DNA of 25,579 nucleotides. Origin: a virus. The notes beneath the pieces were generated by a model. It was not told where the DNA came from. It saw only the letters and a list, made by a program, of their open reading frames with translations, and did no database searches. Position 1 is the stretch's first letter, and every line of letters begins with the position of its first letter. Shown here piece by piece: positions 15,685 to 22,080 of the stretch. The position numbers and the translations under genes were made by a program. The stretch is from the IMG/VR virus record IMGVR_UViG_3300031957_000011, positions 1 to 25,579 of that record, one strand, 5' to 3'.

Positions 15685-15905
15685 TTGTTCATCAAACCCT
15701 CGTTAATACGGGTTATCCTGTCAAAATTCCTAGACCAGAATATGTCGTCAGTAACTCTAAAACCTTTCGGAGCTTCTATTACTTCAAACTCCAATTCTGA
15801 AAACCTCTCTTCCTTAAAATGCTCTTTTATTTCTTCTGCGTAACCTTTGTCTGCGTATACACCATCCACATACGGTGTGCCTACAAACACTACAAGATAA
15901 CCCAT
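15681..15905 (-). CDS. 74-residue unknown protein, apparent insertion in the nuclease locus
   Basis: Begins MGYLVVFVGTPYVDGVYADK and continues with an acidic helix and a mixed C-terminal half (IFWSRNFDRITRINEGL). The short hydrophobic start is a beta strand rather than a membrane span. No family recognised. AAGGAA lies before the ATG at 15905, within the upstream 15-codon stub, whose TAA overlaps this ATG. The stop overlaps the nuclease start. It sits exactly between the two copies of the nuclease 5' end, so it looks like a cassette acquired at this site. It lacks visible endonuclease motifs, so it is not an evident homing element. Confidence 0.75.
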   Translation of the reverse strand: MGYLVVFVGTPYVDGVYADKGYAEEIKEHFKEERFSELEFEVIEAPKGFRVTDDIFWSRNFDRITRINEGLMNK

Positions 15906-15952
15906 TACTGAGATTCCTTAATTTTACTGAACGACCACGGCGCTACGCTCAT
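15905..15952 (-). pseudogene. 15-codon stub duplicating the N-terminus of the Cas4/RecB-like nuclease
   Basis: ATG at 15952 overlaps the upstream gene's stop (ATGA). It encodes MSVAPWSFSKIK, identical to the first 12 residues of the nuclease at 15013-15684, then ESQ and a TAA that overlaps the next ATG. Over 36 bases the two copies differ at 7 positions, all silent third positions. Either a relic left by insertion of the 74-residue gene, or a coupled leader peptide. Confidence 0.75.
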
Positions 15953-16314
15953 GTTTCATTAGGCCAAAGTCGGCTACCTGATGGTTCATCGTCCCAACTC
16001 ATGTAGGTAGTCCCTTTGTGTTGGAGTATTAACAGATCAGGCACTTTACAAGAGTGTTCGCAGTTAAAACTAATCCGTATACCATCTCTTCTTTCGGAAG
16101 GGTTCAGTACGCCAGCGTACAATCTGGTGTGCACCATGCATTCTCCGTCTGGAGTAACTAAAAATCCTTGGCTATCCTCTCGTCTGCTATCAAAGGGGTT
16201 ATGGTAAACCCCCACGGCTTGTTGATGTAAGTTATCGTTGCGGCAAATAGGGCACAGCACACGGTGTTCAAAAGGATCTGACGTTAGTTCCACGTCACCG
16301 TCGTGGTAACTCAT
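15949..16314 (-). CDS. Zinc-ribbon-like small protein, 121 residues
   Basis: Start ATG at 16314 overlaps the PolA stop (TAATG), with GGAG nearby; the TTG at 16323 is less likely. C21-P-I-C24 near the N-terminus and C85-E-H-S-C89 later form a probable split zinc ribbon. The middle is a beta-rich domain and the end reads LLILQHKGTTYMSW, which I recall from small bacterial and phage proteins of unknown function with the same CPxC...CExC...QHKG layout. Likely nucleic-acid or protein binding; no enzyme motif. Confidence 0.75.
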   Translation of the reverse strand: MSYHDGDVELTSDPFEHRVLCPICRNDNLHQQAVGVYHNPFDSRREDSQGFLVTPDGECMVHTRLYAGVLNPSERRDGIRISFNCEHSCKVPDLLILQHKGTTYMSWDDEPSGSRLWPNET

Positions 16315-18146
16315 TACTCGCAATCTCCATATGCTTTAGCCATACCGCTTTCGCATTCTAGCGGCAATCCTTTTGCCCATGTCGGAACGTACCTCATGCA
16401 CTTCTCGACGTACTGCTGGGCTTCTTCTGCTTCAGACTCAGGTACACATGCTATAACTGAGTCGTGAACTGTTAGTACCGTACGGTACTTGTTGTTTATC
16501 AACAACATCTGGTCGCCTATCACACAACGTGCTAACGCTTGGCAGACGTTCTCGATCACCTTCCCACCGTAGATCCGTGTCCGGCCTCGGCGTGTCTTGT
16601 AGGTGTATTCAACCCCCCGCTCACCTAGCTCCCCACGTAGATCCTCATAACGCATTAGGAGCTTAGACGGTAGACGTATGGCTTCCCGGTTTCCTATAAC
16701 TTCAATCACACCCTCCTTACCAAGCTGTACGGAGTCACCTCGTCCCATAGCAGCAACCATGAACTGTGCTCTTCGCCACGCATGACTAATTCTCCAGTTT
16801 GCATCACGGTAGATGTTTATAATCCGCCGTGCTTCATCAAGTGATATGTCCGTACCAAAAGATTTCAACTGCGCTTGGAATTTGACGGCACCCATGCCGT
16901 ACCCAGCGCCGAGGATCGTAGTCTTCCCCACGAACCGCTGATCCTTCGTTATCTGATCTTCAGGTACTTCATAGATCCGTGCCGCCATCTTGACGTACAC
17001 ATCTTCTTTGTTGCGGAACGCATCGGTTAGGTCATCCTGCCCTGCGAACCACGCCAGCACCCTAGCTTCAATCTGCGACGAGTCGCAATCTATGAGTATG
17101 TATCCTTCAGGCGCGACGATGCTTCTCTTTAACATCTTACCGTTTGGCCCACGGCTCGGTAGATTTTGCAGGTTGATCTTGTCATCCCCACCCCACCTAC
17201 CAGTGTGTGCCGCATAGTACCGCACAGGAACCGGCAGAGTCCCACGCTGGGATATGTCAATGAATCGCTGTGTACGAGTTTCTTCCAAGGTGCTTTTGTT
17301 GCCTAGCCTCGCAGCCACTAGCGCCTGCACTTCTGGGTTCTCATGTTCAGCTAGTGCTTTGAACCCTTCATCGGTCTTAGCGAATGCGTAAGTTTCTTTA
17401 CCTGTAGTGGCGCTGACCTTGGTTGGTGGTAGGACACCTTTAGATCTGAGTAGCTCGGCAAACTTGTCGTTACTCATCAACTCTTTCTTATCCGTTATGC
17501 CAGCATCAGATAACAACTTATCCTTATGCTTTTTGATGTCGTATAAGTGATCCTCAAGTAAGTCCCTATCTAGTCCCAACATGGGATCAATGAACATACG
17601 CAGGGTACAGTCAATGATCCTGAGTTCTTTCTTGGGAAACCCTTGCTTCAAGAACTTATTAAAGAGCCTGTAAGTAAGCTCAACATCGTTGATGCAGTAG
17701 TCGCCGTAGCGGTCTAGCTCGGCATCAGTAAACGCTTCGCGGCGTTTGTCTAACGCGTTAAGTATCTCGGTGCCTTTAGCACCTATATTATATCTTTCCG
17801 CAAGTGCCTTGAGACTTCCGCTAACTTCCACCCCATGTAGAGCACGGGCGATACAAAGAGTATCAGCCCAAACGCGAGGGCGAACATCGAATAGCCAAGA
17901 TAATATAGCACCGTCGAACATAGTGTTGTGAGCAAGCACCATGCTGTCAGCCCAGTTAAACCCGTCAAGGTATTCTTGAAGTTCCTCGCGTGTCCCAGAA
18001 GCCCATTCTGTGTTGCCATTGTTTACCTTTATACCTACACCCACTACCTCAAAGCGAGGATCGCGGATGTATTCTTCGGTTGTCATTTTGGTCAGCGAGT
18101 AATCTTTGCTGTAATACGTTTCAAAGTCGAGAGTTATTAAGTCCAT
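16314..18146 (-). CDS. polA: Family A DNA polymerase (phage PolA, Leu762 type)
   Basis: 610 residues with no 5'-3' exonuclease domain, as usual for phage. The 3'-5' exonuclease has D7-F-E9, AHNTMFD (N74-D78) and Y150-CIN-D154 (DEDDy). Polymerase motifs: TGRWGG and NLQNLPS (315-331), motif A D355-SSQIEAR, motif B R404-FVG-K408-TTI-L412-GAG-Y416-G, motif C VHD562. L412 aligns with E. coli Phe762, the residue that varies among F, Y and L in marine phage PolA. ATG at 18146 overlaps the upstream stop and follows AAGGACGG. Main replicative polymerase of the phage. A small ORF lies out of frame within its exonuclease region (17783-18019). Confidence 0.96.
   Translation of the reverse strand: MDLITLDFETYYSKDYSLTKMTTEEYIRDPRFEVVGVGIKVNNGNTEWASGTREELQEYLDGFNWADSMVLAHNTMFDGAILSWLFDVRPRVWADTLCIARALHGVEVSGSLKALAERYNIGAKGTEILNALDKRREAFTDAELDRYGDYCINDVELTYRLFNKFLKQGFPKKELRIIDCTLRMFIDPMLGLDRDLLEDHLYDIKKHKDKLLSDAGITDKKELMSNDKFAELLRSKGVLPPTKVSATTGKETYAFAKTDEGFKALAEHENPEVQALVAARLGNKSTLEETRTQRFIDISQRGTLPVPVRYYAAHTGRWGGDDKINLQNLPSRGPNGKMLKRSIVAPEGYILIDCDSSQIEARVLAWFAGQDDLTDAFRNKEDVYVKMAARIYEVPEDQITKDQRFVGKTTILGAGYGMGAVKFQAQLKSFGTDISLDEARRIINIYRDANWRISHAWRRAQFMVAAMGRGDSVQLGKEGVIEVIGNREAIRLPSKLLMRYEDLRGELGERGVEYTYKTRRGRTRIYGGKVIENVCQALARCVIGDQMLLINNKYRTVLTVHDSVIACVPESEAEEAQQYVEKCMRYVPTWAKGLPLECESGMAKAYGDCE
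17783..18019 (-). CDS. Possible nested two-span membrane protein inside PolA (low confidence)
   Basis: 78-codon ORF on the same strand as PolA but another frame. ATG at 18019 follows AAAGG by 6 bases. After ~25 polar residues it has two hydrophobic segments, around AWCLLTTLCSTVLYYLGY and MFALAFGLILFVSPVLYMGW, then a basic tail (SRHLRKDII). That is the layout of a class II holin-like protein, and no other lysis gene is visible. Against it: the host frame is the conserved exonuclease domain, and out-of-frame readings of such genes can look hydrophobic by chance. Confidence 0.25.
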   Translation of the reverse strand: MATQNGLLGHARNFKNTLTGLTGLTAWCLLTTLCSTVLYYLGYSMFALAFGLILFVSPVLYMGWKLAEVSRHLRKDII

Positions 18147-18403
18147 GACTTACCGTCCTTTTCTGTCAACCAGATACGGTAATCGCCTCCATTAGTAACC
18201 TTGCGGCTTGTGATATTCCAACCCCTACGTCTGGCAGATACCCGAAACGCCCGTACCTTGCCACCGTCAGGATCATGCACTACAAACGAATCCCCTAAAG
18301 ACATACGGTCTAACGTGTCCTCATATGGGCGCTGATGCTTATACTGCTTATCAAACAACAGCACCCCTTTTTCGATCACGATTTCTTCTAGTTCATCCTC
18401 CAC
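18137..18403 (-). CDS. Small phage protein, 88 residues, unknown
   Basis: GTG start at 18403 shares one base with the upstream TAG; AGGGAG precedes it. The N-terminus is acidic. The core MSLGDSFVVHDPDGGK, a helix, then GWNITSRKV and YRIWL repeats the layout of the 78-residue protein at 7540-7776. Stop overlaps the PolA start by 10 bases. Possibly a small regulator; no named family recognised. Confidence 0.72.
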   Translation of the reverse strand: MEDELEEIVIEKGVLLFDKQYKHQRPYEDTLDRMSLGDSFVVHDPDGGKVRAFRVSARRRGWNITSRKVTNGGDYRIWLTEKDGKSWT

Positions 18404-18591
18404 TACACCCGCTCCCTTTCAGATATAGCTATAACAGCTTTACCTGTGGTTATAGGCATACGAACTATCGTGCCGCAGTCATCTACGGCTTGGTATCGCG
18501 CTTCCTCTTCGTTCTTCGCTTCCACTGCCACCTGCACTGAGACGGTCTCTTCGACAGTCACATAAAAAGTCTTCAATGGTTCATCACTCAT
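18403..18591 (-). CDS. Tandem paralogue B of small beta-rich protein
   Basis: 62 residues from the ATG at 18591 (MSDEPLKTFYV), preceded by GAGAGGAAG and overlapping the upstream stop by 8 bases. Aligns with the adjacent upstream gene: shared K-x-F-x-VT, ETV-x-x-QV-x-VEAK, AR, PIT and ER near the end. A strand-helix-strand fold with the VEAK...EEAR helix is common in small phage proteins of unknown role. Confidence 0.75.
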   Translation of the reverse strand: MSDEPLKTFYVTVEETVSVQVAVEAKNEEEARYQAVDDCGTIVRMPITTGKAVIAISERERV

Positions 18592-18799
18592 TAGGCTTCC
18601 TCTCCGCAACGGTAGAGATAGCCACGTCTATTGTTATCGGTTTCTCTACCCATGTACTCCAAGCACCGCGATTGTTTTCTACCTCACTACGCGCATCGCT
18701 GGCGGTCTTAGCCTCCACCAGCACTTGACGCTCTACGGTCTCCGTGAAAGTTACTACAAACTTCTTCACCTCAACCCCCAAGACGTTTGATCTCTGCAT
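18584..18799 (-). CDS. Tandem paralogue A of small beta-rich protein
   Basis: 71 residues from the ATG at 18799, or 61 from the GTG at 18769, which lies just past the stop of the upstream gene with GGGGG before it. I favour the GTG because similarity to paralogue B begins there (KKFVVTFTETVERQVLVEAK). Relative to B it has a short insertion around WSTWVEK. Unknown function; duplicated with its neighbour. Confidence 0.72.
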   Translation of the reverse strand: MQRSNVLGVEVKKFVVTFTETVERQVLVEAKTASDARSEVENNRGAWSTWVEKPITIDVAISTVAERKPNE

Positions 18800-19250
18800 C
18801 TATGTAGAAGCGGATCTTCTTGGCATCGCGCAGCCGATCAGAGTGTGATGATTGTCCGTAACGGTATGCAGATCGAAATATCTCACCGATCTGAGCATTC
18901 ATATCCTTAAACGAAATCAAGTCTTGCAGCTCCTTAGCGCCATCAGGTAAGTCGTAATAAGATGCAGTGCTACCGTCACTCCGGCCTGCCAACGTCTGCA
19001 TTATCGGTGCCCGTTGTGCATTGTCCGTCAGCTTCGTATCCGATAAGTGTGTTTTATGCACCTGTGGTGATTTATCTTCCGGCGTAGCTTGTTCCTCAGA
19101 ACTTGTTACTGCTTCTTCACACAACTTTCGCTTGATCGCCCAAGCGTTGCCGTAACTGCACTTCGCCCACTCCGCAGCTTCCTTAATTGTCGCTTCGGGG
19201 TTTCTCTCAAAATACCTACGCAGTCTCGCTGCCTTAGTTTTACTCGTCAT
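18771..19250 (-). CDS. HTH-containing DUF3310-like protein (T7 gp1.7-like C-terminus)
   Basis: 159 residues from the ATG at 19250, chosen over 19292 because AAGGAG lies just upstream. Residues ~1-45 form a helix-turn-helix-like unit (NPEATIKEAAEWAKCSYGNA). A polar linker follows. The last ~65 residues, starting YYDLPDGAKELQDLI and including IFRSAYRYGQ and IRFYIDAEIKRL, match the DUF3310 pattern (Y-x-L-P-x-G...L-I...A-x-R-x-G...YI-x-x-E) found in T7 gp1.7-type nucleotide-metabolism proteins. The joining of an HTH to DUF3310 is unusual to me. Function could be nucleotide kinase-like or regulatory. Confidence 0.75.
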   Translation of the reverse strand: MTSKTKAARLRRYFERNPEATIKEAAEWAKCSYGNAWAIKRKLCEEAVTSSEEQATPEDKSPQVHKTHLSDTKLTDNAQRAPIMQTLAGRSDGSTASYYDLPDGAKELQDLISFKDMNAQIGEIFRSAYRYGQSSHSDRLRDAKKIRFYIDAEIKRLGG

Positions 19251-19263
19251 ATCGGTCTCCTTA

Positions 19264-19587
19264 TTAAAAATCGAACGCCATTTGACGCTCATCTACTTCT
19301 TTTTTATTGAGGATGTCCGGCACCATGTGCACGTTGTCCTCGTTCACTACCGCAGCGATTCCACCCGCCGCTGTAATCTGTTTCAGGTTCATGTCTTGCA
19401 GTGCAGTGGTTTTTCCCTTCCCCGCCTTGCACTCAATACCAAAGAACCTACCGTTGTAGCACCCCACTATGTCCGGCACACCACTCTTACCGTACCCGCC
19501 CGTCACGGGATAAAAGTAGTAAGCACCTAACTGCTTTAGTGCAGCCGCCACCTTTTTCTTAACCTTCGCCTCTGGCGTCATCGCCAC
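19264..19587 (-). CDS. VRR-NUC nuclease
   Basis: 107 residues. GTG start at 19587 lies 6 bases after AGGAGG, making it better placed than the ATG two codons on. G36-V-P38-D39-I, E52-C-K54 and Q64 form the PD-(D/E)XK core of the VRR-NUC family, whose phage members are stand-alone and about this length; members act as Holliday-junction or structure-specific nucleases. The first 29 bases overlap the upstream gene in another frame. Likely resolves replication or recombination intermediates. Confidence 0.9.
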   Translation of the reverse strand: MAMTPEAKVKKKVAAALKQLGAYYFYPVTGGYGKSGVPDIVGCYNGRFFGIECKAGKGKTTALQDMNLKQITAAGGIAAVVNEDNVHMVPDILNKKEVDERQMAFDF

Positions 19588-19792
19588 TGCGTACCTCCTT
19601 TAGCAAATTAGTCACGCTGGTTGTGAGCTTTTTCATCTCACGTTGGTTAGCTGAAATAGCTTTGGATAGGGATTGCAAATCGTCTAACATCTCCATCGTT
19701 GTTTTAGCCAGACCCTCCACCGCCCGCAGGCCAGCAAGAACCTCCTCCAGCGTTTGCTCATCGACCTCAAGCTCTACGCTTATCTTTGCCAT
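19559..19792 (-). CDS. Small coiled-coil protein, 77 residues
   Basis: ATG at 19792 (MAKISVELEVDEQTLEEVLA) is preceded by AAGGAG; the longer frame to 19843 overlaps the upstream gene without benefit. Almost entirely helical with heptad-like L/I/V spacing (LEEVLAGLRAVEGLAKTTME, LQSLSKAISANQREMKKL). No family recognised. Overlaps the VRR-NUC start, so the two may be translationally coupled. Confidence 0.75.
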   Translation of the reverse strand: MAKISVELEVDEQTLEEVLAGLRAVEGLAKTTMEMLDDLQSLSKAISANQREMKKLTTSVTNLLKEVRSGDDARGEG

Positions 19793-19827
19793 CCTGTTTC
19801 TCCTTGGAAACTGGTATCGGTGTTTTG

Positions 19828-20175
19828 TCAACCATAAACCCAAAAGCTATCTTCGCCTGACCGCAGCCCTACCTCGGCTACCTCAGATTGTTGTGGCTCT
19901 AACATATGCAGAGTCGCCAGCTTTTTCCGCAGGTCAGCAGGTAGGGTTTCCACGCCATAATAAGTAGGCTTATACGGCGAGTCAATACATTCTGTGCCTA
20001 AACAGGTGATCTGCCATACATCTCTGTCAGAATCTACTTTTACATAGTAGATTGGCCCTTTATGAGTTAACTTGTTTTGACTACCTAGCGTGGTGGCTAT
20101 GTCCTCGATCATGCGTAACATATCCAAACTCGGAGGCCCAGCAGCGGCCCTAAGTAAAATATCTCTAGCAGACAT
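19828..20175 (-). CDS. Unknown phage protein, 115 residues
   Basis: ATG at 20175 (MSARDILL) follows GAGG and overlaps the previous stop by 11 bases. A helical N-terminus (LDMLRMIEDIATTLGSQN) is followed by a beta-rich part with YYVKVDSDRDVWQITCLG and a mixed C-terminus ending FWVYG. No motif recognised; last gene of the run that begins with the MoxR-like ATPase. Confidence 0.7.
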   Translation of the reverse strand: MSARDILLRAAAGPPSLDMLRMIEDIATTLGSQNKLTHKGPIYYVKVDSDRDVWQITCLGTECIDSPYKPTYYGVETLPADLRKKLATLHMLEPQQSEVAEVGLRSGEDSFWVYG

Positions 20176-21004
20176 AGAACATATCCTCGTCAACCTTCAT
20201 ACCAACGCCAGACACATACTCACCGACCGCAGCCATGTTCAGCACGCTGACTTTGCCAAATAGATCGCTGTACCTATCGTCCGTAGAATTTTCCCAGTAG
20301 CGTGCTTGCGGGGCATCGGTCTGTATGTAGTTATAGCCGATGGTGTCGATGTGCAGGGTGTCCATGAACTGTGTTCCGTTGGGGATCTGCCCGATGTACA
20401 CAAACGTAGGTTGACCGCCGATACCTCGTAAGTCTTCTGACTCTTGCATGTAACGTGTCACGTCCAACACTTTAGACTTCACATCCAGATCGGCTATCTG
20501 GTGCACCATGTTCTTGAGCGCAACCAACGCACGCGATTTGCTAGACAGCCCCAGATACGCGGCCCCCTCTTTCATTTTGGACTCGACCTCGCCTATCTGT
20601 AAGTCGCGCCCTTGGTCATAAGTCTTGGAGTGAATCGAAGCCATCTCACGCACCGACCAAGGTGTTAACGCTGCCGCAGCCCTCTTGACGGCAGTATCAA
20701 GTCTCCCACTCTCGTGCCTGTAATGCTCTCTTTTATCAGGACGGTACTTTTGGTTCGCAATCGTACGACTCTGGACTTGCCATTTGCGAGAGGTATTAAT
20801 CAATTTACCCCGTACAAACGGCTCGTGCGGGTAATAGACATGACAAGAGTTGTGCATGTTCCTACTGAACTGTACGTCACGCATCTTCTTACGCAGTGCC
20901 TCTTGGAAGTCTCGCAGTCCTTCGCTGGGAGCTACGTCACGGTCAAGTTCGTTCATAGCACTGGTACGCACTAAGAACATATCACTTGGTTTTTGAATCC
21001 ACAT
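20165..21004 (-). CDS. Unknown phage protein, 279 residues
   Basis: ATG at 21004 is preceded by AAAGGAG and lies within two bases of the upstream stop. The first ~110 residues are basic and rich in Arg, His and Tyr (RNMHNSCHVYYPHEPFVRG, RPDKREHYRH); the middle is helical (AAAALTPWSVREMASIH); the last ~90 are acidic and beta-like. No catalytic motif or membrane segment recognised. Conserved spacing with the VWA/MoxR genes suggests it belongs to the same functional unit, perhaps as substrate or adaptor. That is inference only. Confidence 0.75.
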   Translation of the reverse strand: MWIQKPSDMFLVRTSAMNELDRDVAPSEGLRDFQEALRKKMRDVQFSRNMHNSCHVYYPHEPFVRGKLINTSRKWQVQSRTIANQKYRPDKREHYRHESGRLDTAVKRAAAALTPWSVREMASIHSKTYDQGRDLQIGEVESKMKEGAAYLGLSSKSRALVALKNMVHQIADLDVKSKVLDVTRYMQESEDLRGIGGQPTFVYIGQIPNGTQFMDTLHIDTIGYNYIQTDAPQARYWENSTDDRYSDLFGKVSVLNMAAVGEYVSGVGMKVDEDMFYVC

Positions 21005-21005
21005 A

Positions 21006-22070
21006 TCATTCTCCTTTTGTTGTTGTAACTAGACCGCAGGCTTTGTTGGCCCAGCGATTGAATTGTGCGCGTACTCTCTTAGCGTCATCTGGTGTAACAG
21101 CGTTTTTCATATCAGATGTTAGCATAAACATAGCTAATAGTGGTAGACGTAACTCATGGTCACTTGTTGTGAGTACATGTTGTACCTTGTCACCATCATA
21201 CCTGCTATTTGAATACCAATGTGAGTTGGTCAGCACTTCGGCACCGCGTAGCTGGCTCTTGGCATCCCGTATGTACTCCCAGTCGGTTATAGGTAACAGC
21301 TTTCCTACAGAACACCCCCACCGCCAGAACTCATCGAGATACGGCTTTAGTTCTTTCTTACGCTCCCTATCCACACGCGACTTGGGATTGACTGCCTTGA
21401 ACTCAGGACTGACTAGCACCCAGTCACTAAAAACAAGATCAGTTATGGAGTTGATAGGGTCTGGCACGTATGCCTCCCTAGCAAACACCAGATACTTGTG
21501 GTCATCCTCACGCTGGTATTTTTCAGCCCAGTATTCAGGCTGGGGGCGGCTCACAAAATAGTCCCACTGCGCTTCCTCGACTGACCGACTCTTGGGCAGG
21601 TAATACTTGGCACCCTCTACCCCCGCAATTTTGATGTGCTGCCTACCATCACTACCGCCGACATACAGCAGACCTTTGGGTAAGAACTCATATAGAAACT
21701 GATACCGGCTGGTATGTGCTTGGTCTCCTGATCCGTTGCGTACCTTGACTGTCTCTAGGTATGAGCCATCAGGTTGCACTTGAATGTCCCACACAATAGG
21801 CGACAGATTGTATGTATCTGCTTTCGACGTAGGTATTGAATTGCGCCCAGAGTAGGTGCGAGTAAATACCGGATCACCGTATCCACCGTCGCACAAGGCG
21901 TAGCAGGTAGGTGATAACTTAACAATGTGTTCCCACTTACGATCCCGTCTGTAAGCCGGACGTAGATCATCCTCCTCCTTGTGGTACTTGCTGACCAACG
22001 GCTTGACGTTGTTGTATCTACGCTCGACGTGCCAAAACGAATCTAGTCCCATCTTATATCCGTATCTCAT
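21006..22070 (-). CDS. Unknown phage protein, 354 residues
   Basis: Start at 22070 (MRYGYKMGLDSFWHVERRYN), chosen over 22133 because TAAGGAG, overlapping the VWA stop, sits just upstream. Rich in Tyr, Trp, Arg and Asp. Contains CYALCDGGYGDPVF early, a beta-rich middle (LLYVGGSDGRQHIKIAG), a basic helix (NPKSRVDRERKKELKPYLDE) and a C-terminal helical part. No known family or catalytic signature. Like the next gene it shares the MoxR/VWA operon; possible substrate, adaptor or effector of that pair. Confidence 0.75.
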   Translation of the reverse strand: MRYGYKMGLDSFWHVERRYNNVKPLVSKYHKEEDDLRPAYRRDRKWEHIVKLSPTCYALCDGGYGDPVFTRTYSGRNSIPTSKADTYNLSPIVWDIQVQPDGSYLETVKVRNGSGDQAHTSRYQFLYEFLPKGLLYVGGSDGRQHIKIAGVEGAKYYLPKSRSVEEAQWDYFVSRPQPEYWAEKYQREDDHKYLVFAREAYVPDPINSITDLVFSDWVLVSPEFKAVNPKSRVDRERKKELKPYLDEFWRWGCSVGKLLPITDWEYIRDAKSQLRGAEVLTNSHWYSNSRYDGDKVQHVLTTSDHELRLPLLAMFMLTSDMKNAVTPDDAKRVRAQFNRWANKACGLVTTTKGE

Positions 22071-22080
22071 TTCCTTCTCC

